Shown: positions 1 to 12,285 of the stretch, piece by piece
Layout of the letters: every line of letters starts with the position of its first letter
How positions within the stretch are numbered: the stretch's first letter is position 1
From: Jackrogersella multiformis
Taxonomy: Eukaryota; Ascomycota; Sordariomycetes; Xylariales; Hypoxylaceae
Assembly: GCA_902806575.1 (NCBI GenBank)
Contig: CADCXD010000008.1
Span: 1,922,001-1,986,000 of the forward strand
Length of the DNA: 64,000 nucleotides
Direction: 5' to 3'
Program-made: the position numbers and the translations under genes
The notes under the pieces: generated by a model
The model's database searches: none
What the model saw: only the letters and a program-made list of their open reading frames with translations
What the model was told of the DNA's origin: nothing

Positions 1-402
1 TATTTAACAACAACCTTTCTTTCTACTACTACAACTAACCTGCAACCGCCATCGTTCCTACAACCGCCATAGTTAGTATTTCACATTCACTCAAAACATA
101 ACGCGTCTAAGATCGAATTACCAGCCCGACTGTTTACCCAGGTATTTAAATCGTAAGTTCTCTACCCGTTTATTAATAAAATTATCTACTTTATTCTCTC
201 TTCCACCTCCACAACACTATCACCCTTCCTTACTTAACACTTAACCTACCTAACACTACTCTCCTACCTCTTTAAAAACCGTGTAAATCATCGAAATTCT
301 CCAGATACTACTATCATTTGTGAAGGGCTTCTTTCACTTAAAAATAGTTGCCCTTTAATACTGATTATTTTACTAGAGCTACCATATCCACATATAGGAA
401 AG
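1..402. other. Upstream region of the first gene
   Basis: AT-rich, with pyrimidine-rich stretches around 10-60 and 195-275. I see no coding sequence or repeat structure here. It probably holds the promoter and 5' leader of the gene starting at 403. Confidence 0.3.
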
Positions 403-2096
403 ATGCCAAGAATCAAGAACGCTCGCGACACGGCCGGAATCACATTGATTCCCGGTACAGATAATGAAGATGGCAGATTCGAGTTACCATCACATGCAAT
501 TTCTAAGGCCGATTTCAACGAGCTGTTCAGTTTTAGTACACACGATGAGATTGACAAATGTCATGGGGAAAACCATCCCGATATAAACCGTCTAGACACA
601 GCTACTACTACCACTGCGGACTCTTACGCACTCTCGACCATGGATCACCCATTTGTGCGACCCCATAAATACACGAGCCCGGATAGCGAGGGAGGTGGAG
701 ACGAGCCTGAACCCCTGCGGATTTTGGCGGTTCCTGGTAGGTTATTACGCTTCTTTACTCGTAATATGCATTTTTGGTGCTAACAATGGAAAATGAAGGA
801 CAAATCCCTTATGCCAACCCGCTCTCTCCTGAAGAGAGTGAGTTCGAAGCACCTTCATACTCCGGTATGACTAGGCCGCTTTTCGCATATGAAGATCTTT
901 GCAGGGCCGCGCACGAGGCGAACAAGTTCGATGCCATCAAGTCCACATCTTTTGTAACGGATGTGGAAACTTTATCAGCACTATTCGAAACAATCTATAG
1001 CAGAGTAAAGAATGTTAAACATCGCAAGGCCGAAAAAGGCCTTTGCTTTACGATCCACACCGAGCATAGTGTTACATTCATGAAGACCCTTAATGCTTAC
1101 CAGCTTAAGGAGCCCTTGTACCACGCCGCGAGTAGCCATTTAAAGGAGAAAGGCATCAAGCCAACTTTGATGGCGGGCAAAGAATCTACGATGCTAAACA
1201 CATATAAACGTGTGGTTTCGTATCGATTTGGGGATTATTCTCTAATCGTGGAGGACCCCCATCGAGTCGCCACCACCGAGAGCCGTCCAAAACGTCTCAG
1301 AGAAGAAGATTTGAGGCAGAAAGGGGGATTACCTGAGCCGGATCGACTCGAAGGTGGCTTGGATTAGAACACCAACCGCCGCCGAGAAGATCTGGAGACC
1401 AGTCTCCCGTCCTATTCCATTTTCAAGAATCAAGTTTCTGGTCGGCATCCACCTCTCGCACTGTTCGCACGCTGCAGACATGACGGAAAACACCTGGTAA
1501 ATTTACAGTCATGGTTCTCGGGGACAAACCGAGCTTTGATTGCCGAGTATTCTAGTCTTGTAGGAAAGAAATCAAAGGCTGGTGTTTTCCGAGGCGGATT
1601 CCTTGATCTCGCAGCTGATGTAAAAAGGAGGCATGAGAGCGATGGAAATGGTGACGGCGAAGAACTAAAGAAATCAGCTCTTGACTTGTGGGCATCCGAT
1701 CACCAGGTTGACTATAGTTTGAAACTATTGCATCGACTATTAGCTTATATCAAGCATACCGCCGAGAATGAGTCGCCACGAGGAACCAAGACGTTCACCT
1801 TGAAGCATCTGAGAAAGAATGATCCATGGCTCCAAGTATCTTCGGCCCGATTAGGAGATATCCCTCCAGATTTAGTGTCTAGTCGGATGGCTAATGAACT
1901 TGGTAAGGAGCCGGAGGATTCTAAGGATCAAATAGCAGATGAGAATGCACAGGGGGGAGGGATTGAAGGGGAAGGGGTCGAAGGGGAAGGGGAAGGGGTA
2001 GGGGTTGAAGTGAAAAGCTCTGTGGGAAAGAGAGAAAAGAGGAAGGGTGTGGATGAACACGACGATCGGCGAAAGAAGATGAGAACTCTGGAATAG
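403..2096 (+). pseudogene. Fungal-specific protein (family often named 'geranylgeranyl pyrophosphate synthetase'), interrupted by an in-frame TAG
   Basis: Exon 1 is 403-736 and exon 2 starts at 799. The 62-nt intron has donor GTAGGT, a GCTAAC branch site and acceptor GAAG, and it joins the two frames exactly. From 799 the frame stays open to 2096 except for one TAG at 1365-1367, about residue 300. The part before the TAG ends in a conserved-looking block (YEDLCRAAHEANKFDAIKST ... YKRVVSYRFGDYSLIVE). The part after it has a second block (FRGGFLDLAADVKR ... WASDHQVDYSLKLLHRLLAY), so both halves look like one protein. I know this arrangement from fungal proteins whose database name is probably a misannotation: no DDxxD prenyltransferase motif is visible. 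The C-terminus is a Gly/Glu-rich tract and a Lys/Arg-rich end. An alternative to a null allele is an unusual 81-nt intron 1354-1434 (donor GTGGCT) that would remove the stop in frame. Confidence 0.6.
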
Positions 2097-2220
2097 CTGC
2101 AACTTGACTCTGAGGGTCAATGTACTACGTCTTTACTAGCTAGGTCTAGAGAAATTGATATGCTTATCTGCATGATTTACATGAGGTCGCGATGGTGTCA
2201 AAACAGTACATGTGTAAAAG

Positions 2221-2360
2221 TAGAAATACTACTTAGGTACCTAGTACCTACCTAGGTACCTTATGTTGAATCTCATGAGGTGCCTAGATGTGCTTTGTAG
2301 GTGTCCACGGGTGGTGCTGTGTTCCATATTTTAGGTACCTAGGTACCTTAGTTAGGTAGA
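2221..2360. repeat. Cluster of palindromic CCTAGGTA/GGTACC tracts
   Basis: Around 2234-2262 and 2331-2358 the sequence is made of overlapping TACC/GGTA units such as CCTACCTAGGTACC. The 8-mer CCTAGGTA repeats in tandem and every register is self-complementary, so these tracts can form hairpins. The same tracts recur in most intergenic gaps of this window. Confidence 0.75.
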
Positions 2361-3193
2361 ATGTTAGCTACCGGAGACGGCGGTGGTAACGCAGCTATTT
2401 TAGACAATTTGCTCAGCGTTAGGGTTATAGGTAATAATAACATTCGATTTTCAATCGCTAGGTTGGGCTAAGGTAAGCCGTCGGGAGTGCTCATAATACT
2501 TTGGCTCAACTGGTTGACTCACCACATGTGGTAACCTTAGATATGATAAACGTTTCATAATCGGTATGCCTCGAGTTGATCACGAGGGCTAAAGTAGAGG
2601 ATTGACCACTTTGCGAAGAGGATGGTTTCGAATCCAGCACCTAGCACTTTAAGAACTTTTTTTTTTTTTTTTTCTTTTTTCCTTCAAATTATTTTAAGAT
2701 CAACAACTAGCATACCTCCTAATACATCCATACCTACTTTTAGCTATGCTTTCGATATAAATATAGTTTGTTACATGCACAAAATAATATCGCATCATCA
2801 TCCACACTACCCTTTGGTCACATGACACCCATATTCCTCACCACAGTGCTCGCAATAAACCCGTTTCTTTCTAAGTAATCGCAGTACTTTCCCGCAAGAA
2901 ACTTATTTTTCCACGAAGTTACCCGCGAACAAAACTTTACGTAACTCACCTTTTTCGCGATTTGGATCCTCATACTGGTTAACACTTTTGCTCCAGCATG
3001 AATGATTTTAAACTACCCGCACTCCTTAACCTAATAAGTACCTAGGTCACTCCCGGAATACGAATGCAATTCTAAGTTTATATATTTATCATTGACAGCG
3101 CCCATGACCATAGGTACCGGCCGAAGGCGTGGCTCCTTCCGAGAATCACCTTTTGAACTAAAAGGGGTCGTCTGGCGTATTCTGGGCCCCTTT
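2361..3193. other. Gene-free AT-rich gap with a T17 tract
   Basis: No convincing ORF. A run of about 17 T lies at 2657-2673, preceded by a tRNA-B-box-like string (GGTTTCGAATCC near 2625), but no complete tRNA can be folded. Single CCTAGGTC-like motifs occur near 3040. Confidence 0.4.
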
Positions 3194-4880
3194 CTAAGCC
3201 TGTGCCCCATCTTTCTTCAACTGTTCCACTTGCCTCCACTTCGAGCCCTTAGCCATCACTAACCACAAAAGGGGGCTTAGGACAAACCACACGCCCGCGA
3301 CGAAGACCCCCGTCCAACCCATCCCTATGCGCTCGATCAGCGGCGCGGCAACAGCCGCCGCTCCAGCACCGACAAGACATCGAGATAGATTACTCGCCGC
3401 GACGGCGGTGGCCGGCGAGCTGACGTGCGTGTCTACGATGAGGGTGTTGAACCCGTTCAGTGCGCCGGAGAGGAACATCCCGCAGAAGAATAGACATATC
3501 TCGATGCCTGCCAGCGACGCTTTGGTCTCCATTGCCCAACCGTACCCGATGATCGCCACGCATGCGAGATACACCAGCGGCAGCGAGGCCTGGAGTCGGA
3601 TCTTCTCGATGGGGAGTGCTTCCAGGTCTTGCTGGCGGTTGTGGGTGATGACGACGCCAGCGGCCTTGGCGTGGCGGCGAAAGTTCCAGTCTAGAAGGAA
3701 GCCGCCAGTGTAGCGATACGACAGGCTCCCGAACCCCAGGGGGAGGTAGCATAGACCGATGATGACGGAAGAAAAGCCAAACCGAGTGGAAAGCTCGCTC
3801 GAAAGGGTCGTAAGGACTATGTAGTAGCCGCCGTACAGTAGAGACCCGAAGCTAAGGATGATACCACATTGCTTCTCGCCGAGCATTTTGAGGGACGCGA
3901 AGGGGTTGGGGCGTTTGCGGGAGAGTTTGATGGTCGAACTATCAGGCTGTATGCCTTGACGTCTTTGACGACGCTGTTTAATGTGGTTCAAGAAAGACAT
4001 ATTCCACCACGGAGACGGAATGCTGCCATTTCCCACAACGTTTCGGCCAGTTTCGGGGAGGAAAGCGAACAGAGTAAGGAACAACACGCCGGAAAGAATT
4101 ACCAAGAACCAGAAGATCGCCCGCCAACCCAAATATTGATCAATCAGCCCCCCTATCACAGGCCCAAGCGCCGGGCCAAGAGTAATTCCCATGGAGGCAT
4201 ACCCTAGGTACTTCCCTCGTTCGGCGCGGGTGGCAAGGTCAGCGGATACAGCACTACCTAATGCGACGGTTGCGCTACTACCGCAGCTCTGAAGACAGCG
4301 AAGAACGAGAAGTGCAGCGTACGAGTTCTGCACCGCCAGCCCTATATTAGCTGCGAGATAGACAATACAACAGATCATGTAGGCAGGACGGCGGCCGTAC
4401 GTATCGGAATAGTTCCCGATGAAGGACGGTGCAATGCCTTGGAATATCTGGAATTAGAGTAATACTGTCAGCAACTTCGACATAAGTGTAGGTAGGTACC
4501 CCTCCTGGAAGACTTACCAGATATGTTGTCACTGTAAGGTTGATTAAAGAGGCAGAGACATTGAGATCTCGCGCAAGTGTTGGCAAGGCAGGGACATAGA
4601 TGGCGCTTGATAAAGGTGATATCAGGGCTGTGAACGATACGAGAATGATCATCGCCACCTTTTCTCGATGCGTAAATATTGAATAGGGGGGCTCGTTATT
4701 CTGGATGCCTTGCTCGAGAAATTCATCGCCATTAGGGGTATCGCTGCTTGTGACCTCTTCGGACTCGGGAATTTCATCATTTTGATCTTCTGGCTTCCCT
4801 GTTCGTGGTCGTGTATCAAGATCGGTAACCAGGGAGGTTGTATTTCGAGTTGACTCGCCCGCCTTTTCATCTTCAGCCAT
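3194..4880 (-). CDS. DHA1-family MFS drug:H+ antiporter, QDR1/AQR1-like
   Basis: Exons 4880-4518 and 4447-3194 on the minus strand; the 70-nt intron has donor GTAAGT and acceptor CCAG. The product is about 537 aa. A hydrophilic N-terminus of about 75 residues rich in Asp/Glu/Thr precedes the transporter. Segments typical of yeast Qdr1/Aqr1 are clear: SPLSSAIYVPALPTLARDL, then VTTYLIFQGIAPSFIGNYSD spanning the splice site, followed by the MFS motif TYGRRP. The motif region GPALGPVIGGLI with LGWRAIFWF matches DHA1 motif C. Twelve membrane helices are expected. In the family these pumps export quinidine, azoles, weak acids or polyamines from the plasma membrane; the substrate here is unknown. 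It is divergently transcribed from the dienelactone hydrolase at 5313, so the two may share control. Confidence 0.9.
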
Positions 4881-5312
4881 GGTAAGGATAGTTGAGACGA
4901 TAAACTTAAATACTTAAGCCTTCTACGCTGCCTAAACAATACCAAAGATTTTAGAAGAATGCTAAAAAGTAAAGAGGTTGAGGGAACGGCTTATATGAGA
5001 GAGCCTCCATGTTCTCGTCGCCTAGGTATATACCAGGGTTTTAAGAAATCAGCCAACAATATGTGGTCGCATTCGCCGATCCGGTACCGAGATTTATAAG
5101 GGACAGGATCATAGCGCGGAGCCGAAATCGGCTATTTCCTAATTGTTGCCGCTCAAGCTGTCGGAAATCACGGCCCTCGCCCTGTTTCAATTTATTATAA
5201 AATTGCAGGTTCCAATTTCGCTAATTTTACAATTTGGTTTTCTAGATTTCAGTTAATTAATTAGATTACAAATTCAACTATTGACAGTTAACTTTCTAAT
5301 TCGATATTCAAA
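4881..5312. promoter_or_regulatory. Shared divergent promoter region (DHA1 pump / dienelactone hydrolase)
   Basis: This 432-bp stretch separates two start codons on opposite strands. It holds AT-rich blocks (5190-5290) and no ORF. A bidirectional promoter is inferred from layout alone. Confidence 0.45.
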
Positions 5313-6208
5313 ATGTCAAATAATGCATGTACCGAAATCCCACCAGCCTCTTCGGATTATACTCCGAAGGGGACGTACGAGACTATCGCCGGTTTGAAAA
5401 CATGTAAGTAACTTTCGACTCGCCCAAAGCTGGGCCTCAAGTACCTGATACCATCGAAATGTGCACTTCCGGATATCTCTGAACCCGAGTCTTCGCTCCG
5501 TCATCCCACATAACCTAATCATCTTACCTGCGCTCTCCAGATGCCATCGGCCCCCAATCTCCAAAGACGGCAATCGTCGACATCTACGACATCTTCGGCA
5601 TAACGCCGCAGACGCTCCAAGGCGCAGACCGTCTGTCAGCATCCCTCAACGCGCTTGTCATCGTGCCGGACTTCTTCGAGGGCGTGTACGTGCAGCCGGA
5701 CTGGCTTCCAGTCGACACGGACGAGAAGAAAGCAGCCTTCGCCAAGTTCCAAAGCGAGCGGGCCGCCATCCCGCAGAACGTCGACAAGCTAATCGAGCTG
5801 CGAAGAGCGGCCGGCGAGAAATGGGCCTCGGCTGGAGACCGCTGGGGCGTCTTCGGCCTGTGCTGGGGAGGCAAGGTCGCGGTGTTGGCTTGCGGGAAGG
5901 GTAACGAAGGCCCCGGCAGGGCGTTCAAGGTGAGCGGGACCGCGCACCCGGGCCGCTTGGCGGCCGAGGACGCGGAGGCGATGACGGCCCCGCATATTTG
6001 CTTGGCTTCGCCTGGGGAGCCGGCAGAGGTTGTGGCACAGTATAAGGAGATCTTGGCACGGCCGGGAAAGATCGGAGTTGTGGAGACGTATGAGACGATG
6101 TTCCACGGCTGGATGGGGGCGAGAGCCAATTTGGGAGACGAGAAGAACAAGAGTGAGTATGAAAGGGGCTACAATCAGGTTGCTGAGTTTTTCGCACGAT
6201 ACTTATGA
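5313..6208 (+). CDS. Dienelactone hydrolase family protein
   Basis: Exons 5313-5403 and 5541-6208; the 137-nt intron (GTAAGT...CCAG) restores a continuous frame of 252 aa, normal for the family. The alpha/beta-hydrolase nucleophile elbow is GLCWGGK with Cys about residue 138. The catalytic His lies in MFHGW, about residue 219. The acid normally is Asp; here the matching stretch reads ASPGEPAEV, so Glu may do this job. Typical fungal members (AIM2-like) act in the cytosol and hydrolyse dienelactones from chlorocatechol or related aromatic breakdown, but many have no known substrate. The start is chosen because it gives the usual N-terminus before the first beta strand (KTYAIGPQSPKTAIVDIYD). 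GC content is clearly higher than in the flanks. Confidence 0.9.
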
Positions 6209-8106
6209 TTGTGGATTGGTGGTAGTAGGGTTAGTGGCATAACCTAAAACCGGCGGAAAAGGGGGAAGCATAGTTTACTATTTCTTATAACGAGCGCACC
6301 GAGGTATACAATGTGTTGTTATAAGATTATAGTATGTATTAATTCGTAAATGGACATAGTTATACAATATTTTCAATCGTTCGCTCAGAGGTGCCTTTTT
6401 GTGCCACTGAAGTTTCACCTCGCTCGTCGCCATTAGAATTAATTGTTACAATAGTAGTCTTGGTAATCCTATTAAGCACCTGTTCCAGTATATACTCTTC
6501 ATTATTATCGGTTAAGCTGTCTGTCGGCGCTCTACTTTGAGCGTTGATCTGTGTGAGCGTCTCAGAATAGCCCCAATGTGATTGCATCTAACTGTTGCTA
6601 CGAGTATTTTTACAAGTACGGGGGTCGTAGGAGGTTTCTTTCTGAGATGATGCGTAATAGCGGAGGGCGCGTTCGAGTATTTTATGGTATAGGGGCTTGC
6701 TACTTGGCATACAGCCGGCAATGATTCCCATATTTTACTCGACTCTATTGGAAAGCAACGTTTTCGTTAGCGTTTGTGTTCGTGAAGGACACCAAATAGG
6801 CTTCGGGAAAACTTACGCATTCCACACAGCGAGTCCAGCCGAACCCCATAGGAAATCACCAGTCTTGCCATAATCCGTAATGTACCTATATATAGATTTC
6901 ACAATACCTGCGGAACATGCGGTATCTCGATCCTAACGTCATGATATGGGTGGCGATGATGCTTCTCTGATCCTAAGTGGGTGCGCAAACGATACTTCAG
7001 ATTGGGCTGAACCTAAGCGTTGGTCATTCAAATAGATACCGGAGCATTCAAATGATGGGGAGGATGAGGACACTACTTAGGTAAGCCAAGGGGCTCGACC
7101 ATTCTAAGAAGTTACCATCACATAAGTTACTCCAGGCAGAAGCTCACTGGAACATGGTAGAACCTTGCAATAGAACAATCTTGCTTTCTGCTACTCATAA
7201 TGATATAATTACGAAAGAGTAGTACCGTTAATCCTTATGAAAGGACAATCTACCAATGAATTTTATGAAACGTCGTTAAATTTGGTATATGGAAAGTTAT
7301 CACATTATAGTCAGGTGGATACCTTATTTTTTATTTATTCTCGAGTATTGTTAAAACAGCCGAATAATAGAAACACTACTCCGGAGGTGCTAGTACTGTT
7401 CATTCATAATGTATTATTGTATTGATTAAGTATTTAAACGAATACGGAATATTTCGGTATGATTTATATAATTAAAGGCTCAATGTTAGCGCAAATAATA
7501 CACTTGGTTACCATAAGGTTACTTATGTAAGACATTTATTATTCCCGTGGACATGGTCTTCGTTTATAGAAGTGAGCCGAACTACTGGGCTTGGAAATAC
7601 TATAATATAAGCGTATATAAGTTGTACGATTAGCTCTTAAAATGGGCCGCTCCGTCTTTTGTACATTGTCCCCCCTTTTCATTACCACAGGCTAGGAACA
7701 TAAAGAAAGTAAAAATATAAAAAGATATTCCGGGAAGTGATCTAACAAACCATTTCCCGTTAATATTTAAAAACTAATGTAATCTATTTCACCGACCTAC
7801 CTAAGTAAGGTAATTAATAATATAGATAATGTCGATTAAAGAATAGAAATAAGCCTCTTAAATAATATCGAAACTTGTGTTATTATGTAAGAAAGGGGTA
7901 CAATATAAGGTTGTCAGCATTTCTAGAAAAGCGCGGGATGTTATAAATTTTATAAAGAGGATCGAGGATAACCGTTCCTCTGTGTTGCTCTTCGTCTGTT
8001 GATGGATCGTACATTGATCATTGATGCGTAATCCTAGGTATGCTTTAACCTTATACTCATTAAACTAACCATTCTTCGTCCCTTGGCTTGTACCCCTCAA
8101 CGCAAT
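6209..8106. other. 1.9-kb AT-rich gene-poor gap
   Basis: The sequence is rich in TA dinucleotides and short open frames with no recognisable domains. A minus-strand frame at 6360-6587 is acidic and could be a remnant, but I cannot name it. The composition suggests old RIP-mutated DNA, which is inference. Confidence 0.35.
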
Positions 8107-9293
8107 ATGCGCATTAGTGGCTTAGGTTGCACGTTGTTTTTAACAACGACTGTGGCTGCTTTAATCATCCCTACCGATGTAATTTCTGAGTCTTTTACGA
8201 AGTTAAGAAGCTTAATTAACCAGGCGAAATCGCATCAATCTGAAAGCTTAAACGACAGAACCTTTAATTCCAGGAATAAATGGCAAAAGTGTACCCTTGA
8301 GAACCTTACGGTGAGACGACCATGGTGAGTTAAACTAATAATTACCTGAGGTATACGAGGCTAAACGTGTCTTCAGGGGATTTTTGACTACGAAGCAACG
8401 CAAGGCCTACAGTGATGCCGTCCTCTGCCTGCAAAAGTTACCTGGGAATACACCTGCCAGCATAGTGCCCGGGGTCAGATCACGGTATGATGACTTCGTA
8501 GCTACCCACATCAACCAGGCATTGACAATCCACTACACTGTGAGTACTCCGATCTGCAAGCCTTTGAAAAGCTCATAGGACAACGCGGCTGAATTCAAAA
8601 GGTATAAGAGGGCACGTTCCTTGCGTGGCATCGGTGGTTTGTCCACATCTACGAACAGGCTCTGAGGAATGAGTGTGGCTACACGGACTTGGCGATTACC
8701 TTCCGGTACACCTGCCTCCTGGCACCGGTGGTGGCTGCGTCACATCGGGTCCCTTCAAGAATATGCATCTTAATCTTGGTCCTGTGAGCCTCCCGCTCAA
8801 TAACGGGTCTGTCATTAAGGGGACTGGGCTACAGTACAACCCACGATGCCTGAAGCGAGACATCTCTTCTGACGTCAACTCCGCATACGCAAATGTCACC
8901 TCGATTGTCAATCATATCCTGCAGAACCATAACATCGCGGACTTTCAGATGGTTATGCAAGGCGTACCAGGTTCAGGATACATTGGCGTACACGGTGGCA
9001 GTCATTATACTATCGGTGGTAGCCCCAGCGATGACGTCTTCGTTTCTCCTGGAGATCCTGCATTTTATCTCCATCATAGCATGATCGACTTGGTGTGGTG
9101 GGTTTGGCAATCTGTTGACTATGCGAACCGCCGAAATGCTATTTCGGGAACAGGCACTTTCTTGAATAACCCACCGTCACCTAATACCACTCTGGATGAC
9201 ATAGTCGATCTCGGGTACGCCGGTGGTGGTCCGATAACAATGAGAGAGCTAATGAGCATTGATAATGGGCCATTCTGCTACACATATATATAG
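8107..9293 (+). pseudogene. Secreted tyrosinase-domain protein with internal deletion and frameshift
   Basis: Exons 8107-8324, 8377-8539 and from 8611. ATG 8107 gives a signal-peptide-like start (MRISGLGCTLFLTTTVAALI). Then come TTKQRKAYSDAVLCLQ and the CuA motif: the first His near HYT, GTFLAWHRWF and VHIYEQALRNECGYT. Directly after ECGYT (about 8673) the homology jumps to DYLPVHLPPGTGGGCVTSGP in another frame. The usual stretch between them (the QPYWDW region and about 40-60 residues) is missing and the frame is lost. The second half, in the new frame, still has the CuB region: GVHGGSHYTIGG, then DPAFYLHHSMIDLVWWVWQ and the typical end GPFCYTYI. The copper ligands therefore survive, but no single frame codes for both sites. 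Functional relatives oxidise phenols outside the cell. Confidence 0.82.
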
Positions 9294-10076
9294 ATCACAT
9301 TTAACGGCAATCTTTAGTATATAAGCTTCGTACTTGACTAGGTAGCAAGTAGGCCAATAGTTAAAAAGACAATTAAAAGAGCAGGGATTATCGTTGTTAG
9401 GTTATCCACAGCTAAACAGAGGGCTATTATTGCTTATAAAACATTAAAATATATTAATAAGGTCTAACTTCTTAGGTTATGAATATAAGAAAAATAGGGG
9501 AGAGGAATAAGACAGTATCATAAGGAACTGGTGATCGGAGTGTTGATCGAAAATTCGATACGAGGTCAAGGGGTTTAGGCTGGATTAAGAGACTCGAAGT
9601 ATCACTTATCCTGCTTAACAAATTCACTGTAAAAAGTCCTTTCTATATTAGTTACCAATAGGCTAGGTACCTGGTACTGTTATTGAAAGCTATTAACATC
9701 TCCATATAAATTACGGAATGCTAAATCACCGCCTTACGAATTAGTTCCAACTATAGCTTCTACTATGTATGTGACGTGCCGCTGAAGCAATTCACTAACG
9801 CTATGATGATCAACTCACTTAGCAGGCAGGCAACTATAATTAGATGTAATTTGCATGTGCAATAAGGAAATTGTATTTTTATTGTCATTCATTTGAGTTA
9901 CGGGTCACTTCTACTCATCTTTACACGCTATGTTGTTCTGTTACGACTTGTATGACTCGTTATGAAGGGAGAAGCCTCTTTCGGTATTATGGTTATTCTA
10001 AGAAATACTATACCGGTAGCTTTCTAAAATTATTGGTAAGCAGTTCGACTGTTCGAGAATTACGAACACATTGAAC
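9294..10076. other. AT-rich gap
   Basis: No supported gene. There is a GTACC-type tract near 9665-9676. It includes the 3' flank of the amino-acid permease gene on the other strand. Confidence 0.35.
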
Positions 10077-12285
10077 CTAAACCTCCTTCGACTCCTGCTC
10101 ATTGCCATAACCTTGTGAAGAACTTCCCGAGTTGATAACAGCATGTCTCCGTCGTAAGCGCCCAGATTCATCGTGTTCCTCATCCCATTTATCTATCTCA
10201 CTTAGGGGCACTTTGGTCAATCGGTGAGTATTTGCGCCATGGTCATCGACGCTGAGTATCTCTGGACGTATCGCATACTTGCCCCATTTCGGAAGCACGT
10301 GCATCCACACGACATAGTAGAGGGCACATACGAGTATGATGCCGATACCAGCGACGCAGTACGTAGCGTACCAGAACGACACCGTCCCGGCGTAGGGGCC
10401 GCCCTTCGGGGGGATCCACGGCGTTGCGATGATGTACACTTGTAATAAGATGTAGAATATGAGAACGACATCCCATGCCTTGAACTCGGGCCGGGGTAAT
10501 CCAAGGCGCTTGCGTCGATAACGGACAAGGTATACACCGCTTGAGAGGGCAAGGTGGAATATGCCGTTCGGATAGCTAGCCAGACTCACAACTTTTTCGT
10601 TGGGTTAGCTTTATCATATAGTCGTATTATAGCATCTCATGAAACTCACCGAATTGGAAGGCATCTCCAGCAGGCGGCGCTACGATCATAATGAACGTCA
10701 CTATCCACAACAAAAGGTACGGCCCAGCTGGAGTACCGAAGGGTTTGGTAGAGACCCAAAACTTGGTAAACGGTAATACTCCTTGTCTGGATTAAAATGG
10801 CCAGATTAGCATTTGTATCTTGCGACGATCTTTAAGGGGCATCTTACCGCCCAATCTCTCGAATAACCCGCGAGTGGCCGATCACCACGGCGAGCAGGTT
10901 CGCAAAGGCACTTAGCAAAACTAGAACGTTCAAAGCTTTTTCTGCGCGGCCTTTACCGAAGACCTTCACGAAGAAGACACTCGCAGCAATCTCCTTAGAC
11001 TTGGCAAACTCGACTTTGGGCACTATAAAATGCTAGTTAGCATTTTCATTTGTTAAATGTAAGTGAGAGACTGGTTCCATATCATACCTGCGGCGAAGTA
11101 CGCGATGTTGCATAACATGTACAGCAGACCGACTGTGAGTATAGAAGCGGCACCGTTCCTCTTGAGCGTTGGAATAGGATTCTTGATCTCATTGACCACA
11201 TTGAACGCATTCGCGAAACCCGTGTACGAAAAGACGATGTTAACTAAAGCAACAGCGAGATCATTGCCGTTACTCGTCGTGCCATCGAAGGCGTTGCGAT
11301 AGTTAGCACCGGGGTCGGGAATGTGAGGAACGTGTCCACCCAGGATGACAAGGCCAGTTATACTGATGCTGAATTCGGAATCCCGTTAGTGGAGCCCCTT
11401 TAAAGTCAAATTGAAGAAACCTAGACATACAAGACGAGTGTGATGAGCTTAACAAAACCGAGAACGTTCATTAACCATAGCGAGTATCTATTGTGGATGA
11501 CCACGCCTAACCATTCTCGTTAATAGGGTTACCCATGGCATATTAAGGAAGAATAACCTACATAGAGTTGATACGCTGTAAGCAGCAATTGCAACACCTT
11601 TCAGCTGCCAATCCGTCGGTGATACACCAGCAATCTGGTAAAGGTATCGTGCCAGAACTGAAAAAGGGGTTATTGAATGTTTCCAAAAGTCAATCCAAGA
11701 TAATTACGCACCAATGGCATTACTGCTGCTGAAGGACAGCAATACGGAGAATACAGCGAACGAAACCGGAAAGAAATGCTTAGGTCTCGGGTATTCTTGC
11801 TCCAGGTAAACGACCTCAGACCCTGATCGATTCGGAAAGTAGCTCGCCAGCTCGAGATATACGCTGAAGCCCGCGATGGCCAGCCCGAGGCCGATGGTCC
11901 AGTAAATCAGAGCTAGCCCAACCGAGCCGGTGCTATTCAAAATAGTTCCAGCTGTGGGGGATAAGAAAGAGTGAGATCAGCAAGCTCTTGTTCGAGACTA
12001 GAGTAGTGAGGTCTTACGTGTCGAGAAGATACCAGTACCGATCATCTGGTTGACGTTGAGGAAAATCACGGTAATCCAGCCTACGTTGTACCCTAATGGC
12101 GACCTGGTCTCGACGGGAGCACCGGCAGCTTCTTGATATGATGGTTTCGACCCGTTTTCCGCCTTCTCGATAGTGTATGCGAGATTGCCGTCGTGGATAA
12201 CCGAGACATCGGAATTAGATGGATTGACATCGGCTGCTGGAACCTCAGTGGTAACCGACCGCGCCCAAAATTTCGAGAACCCCAT
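10077..12285 (-). CDS. APC-superfamily amino-acid permease, MUP1-like (high-affinity methionine permease type)
   Basis: Eight exons on the minus strand join in frame: 12285-12018, 11951-11712, 11657-11562, 11506-11431, 11368-11088, 11022-10848, 10786-10650 and 10591-10077, for about 595 aa. Introns are 54-67 nt with GTRNGT-type donors, and the junctions regenerate family blocks such as FSTPGTILNSTGSVGLALIY, STLCVVIHNRYSLWLMNVLG and SYTGFANAFNVVNEIKNP. GHSRVIREIGRQGVLPF is the conserved loop before the late helices. Twelve helices follow a cytosolic N-terminus of about 70 residues with acidic and Ser residues. Yeast MUP1 imports methionine and cysteine at the plasma membrane; the exact substrate here is not shown. 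The C-terminal tail is hydrophilic with Lys residues that could be ubiquitin sites, by analogy with MUP1. Confidence 0.9.

Noticed and set aside
2490..2675. tRNA-like A-box and B-box strings before a T17 run
   Set aside because: The boxes are about 120 bp apart and the T stem does not pair; no cloverleaf fits, so I do not call a tRNA or SINE.
6360..6721. Two minus-strand frames in an AT-rich gap
   Set aside because: Short, without domain signature or splice logic that joins them; at most a remnant.
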